Assembly: GCF_000321225.1 (NCBI RefSeq)
Contig: NW_004451664.1
Coordinates: 216,020 to 280,019, forward strand
DNA from: Odobenus rosmarus divergens
Lineage: Eukaryota; Chordata; Mammalia; Carnivora; Odobenidae
DNA length: 64,000 bases
Reading direction: 5' to 3'
How positions within the stretch are numbered: position 1 is the first letter of the stretch; every line of letters starts with the position of its first letter. A model generated the notes under the pieces. The model made no database searches and was not told where the DNA came from. It saw nothing but the letters and a program-made list of their open reading frames with translations. The translations under genes and the position numbers were made by a program. Positions 12,510-23,284 of the stretch are shown here, in pieces.

Positions 12510-12793
12510 TTTAAAAATTTTATTTATTATTTTTTAAGATTTTATTTATTTATTTGACAGAGACACAGTGAGAGAGGGAACACAAGCAGGGGGAGTGGGG
12601 GGAGGGAGAAGCAGGCTTCCTGTTGAGCAGGGAACCCAATGTCGGGCTCGATGTGGGGCTCAATGGCGGGGCTCGATGCAGGGCTCGACACTGAGCTCGA
12701 TGCAGGGCTCGATGCTGGGCTCGATCCCAGGACCCAGGGACCATGACCTGAGCTGAAGGCAGATGCTTAACTACTGAGCCACCCAGGCGCCCC
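12510..12793 (-). mobile_element. SINEC with expanded internal 12-bp tandem array
   Basis: A reverse-oriented SINE with the complement of the A-rich tail at the left and TGAGCCACCCAGGCGCCCC at the right. The perfect 18-bp target duplication TCTTGGGCACTTTCTTTT lies at 12492-12509 and 12794-12811. It is about 80 bases longer than its relatives because a 12-bp unit near the pol III B box is repeated eight times. Open frames on both strands across it are repeat artefacts. Confidence 0.95.
12632..12728. repeat. Eight tandem 12-bp units within the SINE
   Basis: Units of the type GGGCTCGATGCA start at 12632, 12644, 12656, 12669, 12681, 12693, 12705 and 12717, with one extra G at 12668. Ordinary SINE copies in this window have two adjacent units (GAGCCCGATGTG, GGGCTCGATCCC). 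On the SINE's own strand each unit reads like CATCGAGCCC, part of the B box. Confidence 0.9.
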
Positions 12794-12811
12794 TCTTGGG
12801 CACTTTCTTTT

Positions 12812-13635
12812 CTGGGCAGGAGAACTTGAGGACCCTTTGCTACAGTAGGTTGGAAATTTTACCCAATTCTGACCTATTAGGCTGGAAAGATGAGGCTTCT
12901 GGACCGGTTTGAAGGATGTGGTAGTTTTATTCAGTCAAAAATTGCCATTACATCTATGTGTATTCTGGTTAAATAGAATGAATTTTTGTACCACAGTTAT
13001 CTTTTTCTATCATCTTTTCTGCTTCTTTTGTCATTTTTATCTCTAAACAAAATATCTGACAACTAGGTGACCTGTTAGAATACATTATCTTTTTAAATAC
13101 AAGTATCATTATAAATGCTTTTCCTCCTGTTTTCTGTATTGTGTATAATTGGGTGTATTTGTTTTTATTTTAATGGGTAAAATGCCAACCTCTTTCTGAT
13201 TGGAATTTCTCTTAGATCGCCATAATAAAATGCCTTGTGTATTGTTGTACCCCTTAAGGATGTTTAATGCTGTTGTCTGCTGCATTGCAAGGAATATAAA
13301 TTGAAATCCTCAGACCCTCTCAGTGGGTGTAATAGTACCATTAACATTTACTACATGCTAATAACTGGCCAGAAAGAATTAATGCAAGTTTTCAAAATAT
13401 CTAAATTATTCCTCAAGACATGCATACAAAGCCAAAGAATCTGGCTCTTCCTCTTTATTTGGCTTATCATCTGTGAACAACCACATACAGTGTTACGAAG
13501 ACACATAGTATAAACTGATGGCAGTTGGAATTGAAAATGAAATTCCATATACTTCTACTCAGTGGCTCTAGGACTAGATGGAAGGATTTTTTCTTTTTTA
13601 ATTTATTGAAGCGTGCTTATTTTCTGTAATGTAAA
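12812..13635. other. Intron without recognised elements
   Basis: No repeat or exon that I can support. Confidence 0.45.
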
Positions 13636-13715
13636 TAAGTAAACTTCAGCTCTTTCATCTATAAAGTGAAGATGCTAATACTGCTTCATGCAGTTGAGTA
13701 TTAGAATACTATTTG
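13636..13715 (+). mobile_element. MIR fragment, forward
   Basis: CTCTTTCATCTATAAAGTGAAGATGCTAATACTGC matches in part the MIR core segment (cctcatctgtaaaatgggg). Only this part is recognisable. Confidence 0.5.
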
Positions 13716-14173
13716 TAATTTATCTTGCTTATAATTTATTATTCTAAGTTTAGAAGAGTGCTTTTTCTTTAATATGAAACTAATAAAAACATTTTATATT
13801 TATATAAAATGGTTTATGATAAGTGCATATGATAGCTAATCTACCCTATGCCTCATATAAATTTAGATCTATAGATATATTGTATATAATTATGAAAATT
13901 TAAACTTATAATCAAGGCTAATGTAGTACATTCTAGATCAAATAAATGTGTATATCATATCTACAGTTAATTTAGAGCCTTAGAGCTAAAAACCTGTTGT
14001 CCTTCATCACTACAGTCTTCTGATAAACTTCTTTGAAAAATAGTGAAATCATTTTAAAGCCTCTTACTGTAGACACTACTTTTTGCTTGACATTAATACT
14101 CAACCAGTGACTATACATACTTCTTAGACTTGTCAACTAATTGTAAAATCGTTGACAGCAGTCATATATATTC

Positions 14174-14443
14174 TTTTTTTTTAAAGTTTTTTCATTCTAA
14201 TTCCAGTATAGTTAACATACAGTGTTAAATTAGTTTCAGGTGTACAATGTAGTGATTCAACAATTCTATACCTTACTCAATGCTCATCATAAGTGCACTC
14301 CTTAATCCGGACCCTCACCGATTTTGCCCATCCCCCCGCCAACCTCCCCGTCAGTATTCGCTGTAGTTAAGAGTTTGTTTCTTGGTTTGTCTTTTTTTTT
14401 CCTTTTGCTCATTTGTTTTGACTCCCAAATTCCACATATGAGT
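14174..14443 (-). mobile_element. L1 3' end, reverse, just upstream of the terminal exon
   Basis: A T-run followed by CATTCTAATTCCAGTATAG, TTAACATACAGTGTTAAATTAG and TTTCAGGTGTACAATGTAG, ending near TTCCACATATGAGT. This is the complement of a carnivore L1 3' UTR. Its edge is about 108 bases before the exon. Confidence 0.85.
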
Positions 14444-14503
14444 ATTTAGTCACAAAATGTACTTTCCTTGTAAATCTGTATCTAGTCAGAGTATTTGTAA
14501 TAG

Positions 14504-14551
14504 CTAACTGAAATGGTTTTTTAAAGCATTTTGTATCTTCTTTCTCTGTAG
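14504..14551 (+). promoter_or_regulatory. NEK7: Splice acceptor and branch-point region of the NEK7 terminal exon
   Basis: A CTAAC branch-point candidate has its second A at 14507, 44 bases before the AG at 14550-14551. A pyrimidine-rich tract at about 14530-14548 precedes TGTAG. The exon begins CTACGACAG, in frame with the recognised protein end. An L1 fragment ends about 60 bases upstream of the branch candidate. Confidence 0.85.
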
Positions 14552-14662
14552 CTACGACAGTTAGTGAATATGTGCATCAACCCAGATCCAGAGAAGCGAC
14601 CAGACATCACCTATGTTTATGACGTAGCCAAGAGGATGCACGCGTGCACCGCAAGCAGCTAA
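14552..14662 (+). CDS. NEK7: NEK7 terminal coding exon (C-terminal 36 residues)
   Basis: The exon reads 36 codons and a TAA stop, beginning [13 protein letters not shown] and ending [11 protein letters not shown] recognise this as the end of the NEK7 kinase domain: the last helices with the PDPEKRPD segment, which carries the conserved kinase subdomain XI arginine, and the short C-terminal tail. The paralogue NEK6 has a different tail, so NEK7 is preferred. NEK7 is a cytosolic and centrosomal Ser/Thr kinase of about 302 residues that acts in mitotic spindle assembly downstream of NEK9. It also binds NLRP3 to license inflammasome assembly. The exon is uninterrupted and starts on a codon boundary directly after the acceptor AG. 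Earlier exons lie outside the window. I recall the human protein having Val where this exon has Ile (RPDI), a conservative change that should be checked. Confidence 0.95.
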   Translation, partial: LRQLVNMCINPDPEKRPDITYVYDVAKRMHACTASS

Positions 14663-16410
14663 ATATGTGGAAGATCATGAAGAACATAACCAAAATAATT
14701 TAAAGTATTTTTGTGCAAATCATACCTCCCCGTTTTTGTCTGGGTGTTAAGATGAATCTTTCAGAGCTAATGTGCTTTGAATCCTTAACCAGTTTTCATA
14801 TAAGCTTCATTTTGTACCAGTTTAAGTCGCCTTCTTGCAAACCCCAAATGACTTTGGATAGTCACATTGCATGTTAGGAGAGTAAATGAAAATTAATGGT
14901 TTTTAATGGCTAAAGGTTTTTAGAATTATTTAGTTTTTTTTTTTTTGCCGATAAATTGTGTTCAGATAGACTCTCAGTGCCAAATATTGAAGGTGCAGCT
15001 TGGCACTCATCAAGATAGACTTGTAACCTGAGGAAAAGTATCTGAACATGTGACTTGTTTGCTTTTTCGTCATTTATGGACATTTGAGATTAACACAATT
15101 GTGAACTTTTGTGATTATTTTATTTTTAAAAGTTTGAAGTATGTGTTTTAGTTCTTAGCATTGTAGCTTTCAAATATAATTCTTAAGGTAAATGTAGACA
15201 AACTATTTGAGAAACACTTAAAATTCTTAGCTTATACATTCAAAATGCAACTCTTAAATGTGAAAAAATTGGGGGACAAAATGTGAGTCAGACACTGAAG
15301 AGTTCTTTGCTTTATTTTGTTTTAATATCTCTGATAGTCTCTTTGCATTACAATGGTATAAATGAATCCATTTAAAAAGTGGTTAAGGATTTGTTTGGCT
15401 GGTGTGATAGTAATTTTGAAAGTTGCACATTGCCCGAGGCTTTTTGTGTGTGTTTTTATCATTGTTTGTACTTTTGAAAAATCTTTGAATAATCTTGCAG
15501 TACTATATTTCAAGTTCTTTATAAATTTAAATTCTCTCTTCATAATTGTACACTATCGTGTAAGCGTGTTTTTATTCATAGATTTTATTGAAGTTCCGAT
15601 TGGTCCCCTTCAGAAATTTTTTTGTATTCTTCAAGTTACTTTCTTATTTATATTGTATGTGCATTTTATCCATTATGTTTCAGAGTTTTGAGAACATAGT
15701 ACCCTTTAAAAAATATTTAGTATACCAACACTTTTCCTGGATTGAAAAGATTTTTTTTTAACTTTTTAAAACTTGGGCCACCCTGTATGTGTGTATTTTG
15801 TCTTGTTAGAGAGGAAGAAAGGATGTGTGTTGCACTGTACCTGTGAATGTTGACACAGTTTCAATGCATTTGACAGGTTGTAATTTTAGAATATGTTTAA
15901 AGCAATGAAAACTGGCCATTACCACAGCCAGAATTTTTATAAGATTAACATTTCTGTTGAGAAGCTTTTAAGCAAAGTACTGTATTCATGCATGAAGATG
16001 ACAGAGATGGTAACGCTTCATTTAGTTCAAGGAAATAGGCCGAGTTTAGTAAATGCTGTCGTGGAGACGTTTTCCCTGAATGCCTTCATGTTAGTGGTGA
16101 CCACTTCTTCACAGAATTGTGAAAGCCAAAAGGCTGAGTGTCAGTCACCGTTCAAGGACGCCATGCCACCCTATAAAACCCTGGGATGGATAATCCTGCC
16201 AACGTGAAAACCTCATGTTTGGAGAATACCTACCTTTAGCTGATGTAACTGCTGGTTTTGTCTTCTCATATAAGTATTTTTCTTACACTCATTTGAGTAC
16301 TTTCAAGTCATTTGTAAAACTTTATAAGGGCAAAAGCATAAACTTTTTTTTCTTCCAGAATGTCATCAATTATGGTGTCTGAAGGGCAATTTTATCTTGG
16401 GATAGACAGA

Positions 16411-16424
16411 GGGCACCTGGGTGG
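16411..16424 (+). mobile_element. Fragment matching a SINEC head inside the NEK7 3' UTR
   Basis: GGGCACCTGGGTGG is identical to the first bases of the SINEs in this window, but the tRNA body, CT-rich segment and tail are absent. It may be a remnant left after a deletion, or chance. Confidence 0.35.
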
Positions 16425-17160
16425 TCCTTTTAAATGAGGGCCGGATACATTGTTTTTACCAGATTCCAGTTACTTACAACTTTTACACTGAGCACCCATA
16501 GATTTGTCTCCAGAAGTATGAACAAGTAGAATTGTTCTTGTTGACCATTAGTATCATGTTCATCTTACTATAATATAATTGAGAGGAAATTGTTCTGTAG
16601 TTGGAACAGATAATCTCCCTTTTTCTTGCAATCTTTAAAAATACATGAATCTAAAATTCATCTGCTTAACCCCTCACAGTGACTTTTAAGCAAAGATTTA
16701 AGCTTTTCTTTTCAGTGAATCTCTCTGCTAGAAGGAAATAGCTGGGAAGAATTTAGTGATCAGGGAAATCCGTTATTATTTTATACATGTGGAAACTTCT
16801 TGTTTTGGGTATTGTATCTTTTTCCTGTCTAAGTGTTCATATTTTTTCCTGAGGAAACCACTGTGTAAACAACAAGTTTTAATTTTGAATGAGATCATTT
16901 CAAAGAATTATGAAGATGATTAGAAGTTTTAATTTTTTGTAATCACCTATGAAATATTCTCTCTATATTTCTGTTTATAAGTAAATTCTGTACTGATTAA
17001 GTAAAACATTTGAATTGAATTGGGAAACAGTAAAATGAAAGGTACATGGGATTCTAAACCTTATTTAGACATTGATACCAGTTCCCCAGAAGAAAATGTG
17101 GGGTAACTTTGTTTTGTATGCTGAGGTTTAGGAATGGTGGATGAAGGGTATTCCTATATA

Positions 17161-17166
17161 AATAAA
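17161..17166 (+). terminator. NEK7: Candidate proximal poly(A) signal of NEK7
   Basis: A canonical AATAAA followed within 30 bases by GTGC- and TTGT-containing sequence. An ATTAAA at 17338-17343 is another weak candidate. These could give UTRs about 200-400 bases shorter than the distal site. Confidence 0.4.
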
Positions 17167-17530
17167 GTGCTCAACAATGTGCAATGATTGTAAATTTAGT
17201 AAGATATTACAGCCATTTCATGAATGCTTTACCATTTTACATAATACCTATTACAAAACACCTTTCTTGTATCAATATACTTCAGGTGTTGCTGTTAACA
17301 TTTACATGATATTTATTTTAACCAAAATGTTATTCATATTAAATGTTTTTTCTTTAAAATGAATGTATTGTGTTATAACCCACAAATGCGTAATTATCCT
17401 ATGCCTCATATTTCAATAGTACTGTAATATGGACTTCTTTTGTGAAATACTTTTATTTTGTTATGCTTCAGATACACATACTAAGAAGATTCTGTTGTTA
17501 GCTTTGAAAATTGTATAATACCCTAATATA

Positions 17531-17566
17531 AATAAAAATATAAAATTAAAAAATGGGTACAATAAA
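17531..17566 (+). terminator. NEK7: Distal poly(A) signals of NEK7
   Basis: Two canonical AATAAA hexamers lie at 17531-17536 and 17561-17566. They are followed by a GU- and U-rich element (TTGTGTATCTGGTG, then a T run) at about 17569-17592. This is the strongest 3'-end signal after the stop codon, and cleavage is expected at about 17575-17585. Confidence 0.75.
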
Positions 17567-17589
17567 ATTTTTGTGTATCTGGTGATTTT

Positions 17590-18120
17590 TTTCCCCTCCT
17601 AAAGTCGGCCATTGTTTATTTCACTTAACATTTAACCTACAGAAGAAACAGTTTTTGTTCATTTCCATGACTTTACCATTTTGGGAGAGGCCTAAGAATT
17701 CAAACAGTTGAGGGTGATAATGGAGCTCTGACAGATGCTAAGTAGTTTAATAAATATGCATTAAACTAAGGTACCTCTTCACATGTTCCTGCTCTTCAGC
17801 ACATCATTTTCTGTCTTTGAATAAGAGAAGTTTTCTCAAATTATAAGTCCAAAATTTAGGCAACAGATTCCATTCCTATCACCGTAATATGCTGCTAACA
17901 ATATTAGAAATAGTTTGAATGCTCTTTTCACATAAAAAGTAAAGATTACTTTCTACAGCTGGAAATGTTGAGGCTAAAAGATTTTTAGGGGTAAAATCCT
18001 CCAGGCTGATGGTAGAATGATGGGTTACCTTTCACGTCAGGATCACATTCCAAATAGATTGTGGTGAAGAAAAGCTAATTTTATAACCTGTGATTTGTAT
18101 GAAAGAACCTTTAGTCTGAC
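17590..18120. other. Unique-looking intergenic DNA
   Basis: No repeat recognised immediately downstream of the poly(A) region. Confidence 0.45.
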
Positions 18121-18152
18121 TGTGTGTATGTGCACACACACACACACACACG
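18121..18152. repeat. TG/CA microsatellite
   Basis: TGTGTGTATG followed by about ten CA units, alternating purine-pyrimidine throughout. Confidence 0.9.
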
Positions 18153-18689
18153 TATAGTATAGTAAATTTTAGCCACAAGAAAGTGTTTGACTAGTTACAA
18201 ATTTTATTTCAAAAGTATGTTAGTATAAAAAGTCAATACTGGGCAGATATGTTTAATGTATTATTAATTGGTGCAGCTATATTTACCACTGAATTGGTAC
18301 AAAAGGATGACAACTGCAATAAAACCTTAATCAAAAAACTTCCATGGAGTTGTTACATTATCTATCTTTAATTACATGTAGGTCTCTAATACAATTAATG
18401 ACGAACTAAAACAGACTCATCAGATTAATTATTAGAGAAAGATGCAAAAGTTTGCAATGTGTATCTTGTCTTTGAGAGGTTTACTTGAAGGAGTTTCTTT
18501 CTGGTTTTCTTACCCATTTCTTGTTCACTTGGGTCTCTAATTCTAATTTTAAACCTTAGGAGGTAAAAATAAAGTAAAAGGAAATTTTAAAGATTGGCTT
18601 TGTGACCAGGGGTTTTTTAAAAGTAAATTATTTTCACCATGTTACAATGCATAAAGATAATCTTTTCCACTCCTTTCTAGAAGCATAAT

Positions 18690-18835
18690 CCTATGGATAA
18701 ATTATTTAATTTCTCTAGTCCTTTTTCTAATGTAAAGAGGAGTATAAATTCCTAACTCTAAAAAGAATTACAATACCTTTTATAAAGGACTGAATGTGAT
18801 GCCCGCTACCAAGTGGGTGCTTGTTCAACAGAACT
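18690..18835 (+). mobile_element. MIR, forward, weak
   Basis: Resembles the MIR centre (TAAATTATTTAATTTCTCTAG, then TTTTCTAATGTAAAGAGGAG, then a TGTTCAAC tail). It is strongly diverged. Confidence 0.4.
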
Positions 18836-18884
18836 ATTACAGTGTAGTGTTGTAGTGTAGAAAAAAACACACGTGTGTCTTCTC

Positions 18885-19292
18885 TGGCTCTAACTTCATC
18901 TATTTTTGCTTTGTTCTCTCCATTCTAGCGCCACTGCATGGTTTCTTAAAGATCCCAAGTTCTTTCTCACCTTAGGGCCAATAAAGCTTAAATAGCTCTC
19001 CAGTTTAGAAAAAAAAAAAAAAAAATTACTATCAATCTTTCATGACTGACATTAAATGTACTTTTTCAGGAGCCACCCAGACCGCATCCTGTACTTTTCC
19101 TTTTGGCACTTAACCCAACTGTATGTAGCCAAATGATTACTTGTGTGATTCTTTGTTTACTTTCGATCTCCCTACTAGAACCTAAACTCTAGATGGACAA
19201 GTACTTGCTGTGTTGTTCAATGTGATGCGCAAGACTTAACACAATGCCCTATTGGTAGTCACTCAACTTATATTTGTTGAATTAATAAATGG
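18885..19292 (+). mobile_element. L2 3' part, forward, with inserted poly(A)
   Basis: CCTTAGGGCCAATAAAG, then CTAGAACCTAAACTCTAGATGG, ACAATGCCC and a tail ending ATTTGTTGAATTAATAAATGG follow the L2 3' UTR order. An A18 run (19007-19024) interrupts it without a SINE body. Confidence 0.6.
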
Positions 19293-19744
19293 ACATTTTA
19301 ATGCTGTAAGTGGAGTTGAGCACTTCAGGGGGACTGTGCAGAGACGCAAAACCAGCAGAAATCAGGAGAGGTGAGGGCAAGTAAGGGGATAAGAGAAGCA
19401 AACACAAGCTAAACTAGAAGAAAAATTTTAAATTACAAGTTGCCATAAATGACGAAGTTGAAGATAATAGGGACTGACACCTGACTCCTGGACTTCCTGA
19501 GGTCATGGTGATACAGGTTCAGTAGAAGACTGGAGTGGAAAACAAATTCGGGTAAAAATAGGAATGATGTTGGCAGATGAAGGAAAAATAGAAGGTGACC
19601 AGGAGTCATGGCTCAAATTTTAAGATAAAGTAAACTTAAAATGGTTTGACGATTAGGAGAGGTAGCATGTGGAGAAGAAACTGAAGATATTGGACAGGGA
19701 GTATATAAGATGATAAGAAAGAAAGGATTTATCCACTAAGCCCA

Positions 19745-20070
19745 CAAATGTTAACCGTGTAGCCTCATAATATTAGATCCTATATATAGTCTTGAGCAAA
19801 ATGTTTCCTGTTTTCATGGGTTTAAAATCAAGTCAGGAAGAGACACATCTACAGAAATAGAAATATATAAATGCAAATTGTTATGGGTGCTATGGAGGAA
19901 AAGAGCGACTGAGGAGAGGACATTGAAGTAAAATGACCTAAAGGATGAAAAGGAGTCAGCCAAAGAACAAACAAGGGGAAGAGCCTGCTGGCCTGTGGGA
20001 AGTTAGCGGGGCTCTAACAGAAGCAACAGATGAGAGTGGGTGAGTTGGGATGGAGGAATGCAAGGTAGAT
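19745..20070 (-). mobile_element. L2 3' UTR, reverse
   Basis: AGTCAGGAAGAGACACATC, TTATGGGTGCTATGGAGGAAAAGAG and GGACATTGAAGTAAAATGACC match the complement of the L2 3' UTR. Confidence 0.55.
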
Positions 20071-20159
20071 TTAGAGATGTATATTTTCTCTGTATTTGTA
20101 ATAATCGGCAATGGGTAATAAAGTAATATAGTAATGTAATCAGTAATATAAAAATTCAT

Positions 20160-20604
20160 AATAGGAACGATAAAATACTTAGAAATAATTGAGCAAGAAA
20201 CATAGAATGTATATGAAGGAAATTATAAAATCTTGTTGAAGAACACAAAGCAAATACTGAACAAATGGAAAAAGAGTCTGTGTTCCAGATGGGAAGTTTC
20301 ATATAAAAATCAAGTACTCTATAATATTAGTAATGTAGTGTCTATTTGAATCTCACATGTTTTGGAACCAGATAAAATGATGTCAAAGTTCTTATGGAAA
20401 AATGAATCTATAAAAATAGTCAAGAACATTTAAAAAAAAAATATGCTGCTCTTGACTTATCAAGTATTAAAACTTACCATAAAGTTACTTTAATTAAGCA
20501 GTATGGTATTGGCAGAGGAACAAGGGAATAGAATGGTGGAACAAAATAAGAAGATCAAATACACAAAAGTATTATGTGAACTTGATATATGAAAGAGGAA
20601 AGTT
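20160..20604 (+). mobile_element. Old L1 ORF2 fragment, forward
   Basis: AATACTTAGAAATAA, then GAAGAACACAAAGCAAATAC, then CAGTATGGTATTGGCAGAGG and AATAGAATGGTGGAAC follow the order of the L1 ORF2 region downstream of the reverse transcriptase core. The frame is destroyed. A SINE follows directly. Confidence 0.7.
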
Positions 20605-20800
20605 TGGCTAAGCAACTGACTCTTAATTTCACCTTGGGTCACGATCTCAGGGTACTGGGATTGAGCCCTCCATCGGGCTCCGTGCTCAGCGGGGTGTCTG
20701 CTTGAGATTCTCTCCTTCTCTCTCTGCCCTTCCTCTGGTGTGCATGCTCTCTGTCTCTGTCTCTCTCTCTCAAATAAATAAATAAATCTTTAAAAACAAA
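20605..20800 (+). mobile_element. SINEC, 5'-truncated or degraded head
   Basis: It starts inside the tRNA region (GGCTAAGCAACTGACTCTT) and continues GGTCACGATCTCAGGG, CATCGGGCTCCGTGCTCAGC, TCTGCTTGAGATTCTC, a CT-rich run and AAATAAATAAATAAATC. The GACTCTT and TTGAGATTCTC signatures mark an older subfamily than the GTCTGCCTT copies. No clear target duplication. Confidence 0.85.
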
Positions 20801-21019
20801 CTATAAGGTATATATGTTTGTGTACATTTATTTGAACATGGAGAAAGGTGAGGAAGAACACAAACTAAGCTAACTTTTGTTACCGTATGAGCGTGGGCAA
20901 CAAAGACCATTAAGCCAATATAGTTCTTATACCTCTTTATATTTTTCTTTTGTTCAGTACAAAAGCATGGACATTTTTTCCTACTTAAAATAACTTTTAC
21001 TTTATGTTGAGTCTGTACC

Positions 21020-21600
21020 TCTTTTTGTAACTTAATTTACAAATAATTTCAAACTTACAAAAAAAATTGCAAGATTAGTACAAATTTAGAATTCTTCACC
21101 CAGATTTCTCAGATACTAATATTTTGCCACATTTGCTTTATAGTTTCTTTTTAAATCTCTATATAGATTTTTTTCTGAGCCAACTGAAAGTAAGCTGCAA
21201 ACAAGATGCCTATTACCCCCAAATATTTGTCTCTTTCCTAAAAAAGACCCTCTCCTATATAACCACAGTACAACCATAATAATCAGGAAAGCAATATTCA
21301 TTACTATTATCTAACCTACAAGTCACATTCAAATTTCGAGCAATTGCTCTTTATAGCAAAATTTATTTTTTTTAATTTTCATCCAGGATCTAAGCAGTAA
21401 GTGTTGCACTTAGTTGTCATGCCTCTGTAGTCACCTTCAGTGGAGAACAGTTCCTCGGTCTGTTCTTTATCTTTCATAACCTTGGCATTTTTTAAAAGTA
21501 CAAGCCAGTTATTTTGTCGAATGACCTTCAATACGGGTTTGCCTGATGTTTTCTCATGTAATGGAATATTACTGAAGCAAGGCCGAGTTTATCTGCATAC
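21020..21600. mobile_element. Old L1M-type 3' UTR-like sequence
   Basis: Phrases such as TTGCAAGATTAGTACAAA, CATCCAGGATCTAAGCAG, TTGCACTTAGTTGTCATGCC, GGAGAACAGTTCCTCGGTCTG and TCAGCCAGTT-like text followed by CCTGATGTTTTCTCATG are familiar from old mammalian L1 3' regions. I am unsure of the orientation. The open frames here are incidental. Confidence 0.5.
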
Positions 21601-22008
21601 AACACGCCAGGAAGCAAGAATGCCAATTTGTCCATTACTGTTGGTGCAAACTTTCGTCACTTAAGTTGGCGACCTTAATTATAAAGTTATTGTTTTTTCC
21701 TTTGTAATTAATAGTGTGTACAGAATAGATGTCTCTGCTGTTTTGCCTAAAGATGGGATGAAGTACCTGGCAGAGAGGCACTTAATCCTTTTTCAATAGA
21801 TAAATGTATGAACGCATGACATATTGAAAGCTTCTGCCAATCAAATTTGCCTGGTTAACAATGCATAAGGAATATATATTATTGGCCAATGTTTATATTT
21901 TTCTTTATCATTTACTTATATATCCTCAACAGCCTGAAATGTATGTTGGACTACCTCAATCATCATGCATGTATTTGATGCTATCAACAATTTAAACAAT
22001 GCATTTTT

Positions 22009-22239
22009 AAATTTTTTAATTTTATTTCTTACTTTTTAAAAGATTTTATTTATTGAGAGAGAGAGAGAGAGGGCACGTGCACATCCATGAGTGGGGGGAG
22101 GGGCAGAGGGAGAGAGGGGGAGAAGCAGACTCCCCGCCTCGTGCAGAGTCTGATGTGTGGCTTGGTCTCATGACCCTGAGATCATGATTGGAGAGGAAAT
22201 CAGAGTCGGAAGCTTAACTGAGCCACACAGGCATGCCAT
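22009..22239 (-). mobile_element. SINEC, reverse, older copy
   Basis: The complement of the A-rich tail (AAAGATTTTATTTATTGAG) and a GA-rich run lead to CTGAGCCACACAGGCATGCC. The 11-bp duplication AATGCATTTTT lies at 21998-22008 and 22240-22250. Confidence 0.9.
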
Positions 22240-22374
22240 AATGCATTTTTTAACAAAAATGGAGTAAATTGAGAAATCAGGAGACATTTCTCCATTTTAA
22301 TGGTTATATGAGTCCTGGATCCAGAAAAATAAAATTCATTTCTTATATACCTTGCTCTTACCAAGTATTAAAAA

Positions 22375-22645
22375 TGAGGCTGAAATCAAATCCTTGTTTT
22401 ACCCAACCTTTCCTGATATTCCTAACCATTGGCATATACTCTGTTAACACACCGTGTTTCTCTTTTATAGCATGTGCCACTCTTTTAATGAAATATTCTG
22501 TCATTATTTTAAGTCTGCTTTTCATGCAAAGTTATAAGCTCCCTAATTAGCTGAGGCAATGTCTGTCATGATTATTGCTACATCCTCAGTGCTTAGCAAA
22601 ACACCTAGAACATAGTAAGTACCCAATAAATAGTCGTGGAATGAA
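22375..22645 (+). mobile_element. L2 3' UTR, forward
   Basis: ACCCAACCTTTCCTGATATTCC, ATAAGCTCCCTAATTAGCTGAGG, then CCTCAGTGCTTAGC, ACACCTAGAACATAGTAAG and CCAATAAATAGTCG form the L2 3' end. The 93-codon frame at 22269-22550 is a chance frame across it. Confidence 0.7.
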
Positions 22646-22689
22646 TATTTACATACATGGACTCATTTATATGTATTTTTTTAAATATT

Positions 22690-22800
22690 CCAGCAAGTTT
22701 GATGTCATTGCCCCCATTTAGCAGTTGAGAAAACTGAGGCCCTGACAAGATAAAGGGTTTTCCCAAGGTCACTGAATCAGATTTTATTTTAGCTCTTCTG
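22690..22800 (-). mobile_element. MIR, reverse
   Basis: CATTGCCCCCATTTAGCAGTTGAG and AAACTGAGGCCCTGAC, followed by TTTTCCCAAGGTCACTGAATC, give the complement of the MIR core. Confidence 0.8.
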
Positions 22801-23284
22801 CTCAAAGTCTCATGTTGTCATGTTGACTACAGAGGAATCTTCGGCGAAAATCCAGAGTTGCATGAAAGAGCTAAAATATAGATGAATTAAGACATTTATT
22901 CTATTCTTTATTGTCCTTCTCTTATTTGTGGCCTCCTGGGAGGGAGGAAAGCCTGCTCACATATGTGTGTTGGATGCAGCACTTGACTAATGAATGACCG
23001 GGGGGTGGAGAAGTGGTAGCTTTAACACTGAGCTAGTGGAACAGGGAATTGAGAAGAAAGCTCAATAAGGCACTTCTTTATCGTTCCATGAAGATCTCTG
23101 TTAATGGTGATCAAAGAGATTAAAAAATGGAGTGTATTTACATTTAACTTGTTTTCAGTAGGGATATTCTAATCGCCAAGTGTAATACTCAGACACATCC
23201 CTTATTTAATTTTTTTAATTGTCTCAATTACTTAAGTAGTTGTCAATATTATCTTCAATTTTAACAAATTCTCAAATTAAGCTC

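Larger units (their letters stand above)
1..14551 (+). other. NEK7: Last intron of NEK7 (3' part)
   Basis: The only exon in the window starts at 14552 and is preceded by a splice acceptor, so everything upstream must be intron of the same transcript. The stretch is AT-rich and carries SINE, L1, L2 and MIR insertions listed separately. No other open frame here looks like an exon. The upstream donor lies outside the window. Confidence 0.9.
14663..17580 (+). other. NEK7: NEK7 3' untranslated region
   Basis: This AT-rich stretch runs from the stop codon to the clustered poly(A) signals and is about 2.9 kb, in keeping with the long 3' UTR expected for NEK7. It has many ATTTA-like and T-rich motifs. 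Unlike the flanking DNA it has almost no inserted repeats, which fits constraint on a UTR. The exception is a 14-base match to a SINE head at 16411-16424. Open frames of 104 and 109 codons inside it (15893-16207, 15362-15691) show no recognisable protein and are taken as chance. Confidence 0.85.

Noticed and set aside
12644..12728. Twelve-base tandem units as a CRISPR-like array
   Set aside because: The units are directly adjacent with no spacers and lie within a SINE in a mammalian genome.
15362..16207. Open frames of 109 and 104 codons downstream of the NEK7 stop
   Set aside because: They lie in the 3' UTR, have no domain, and one overlaps an opposite-strand frame. Their composition reflects AT-rich DNA.
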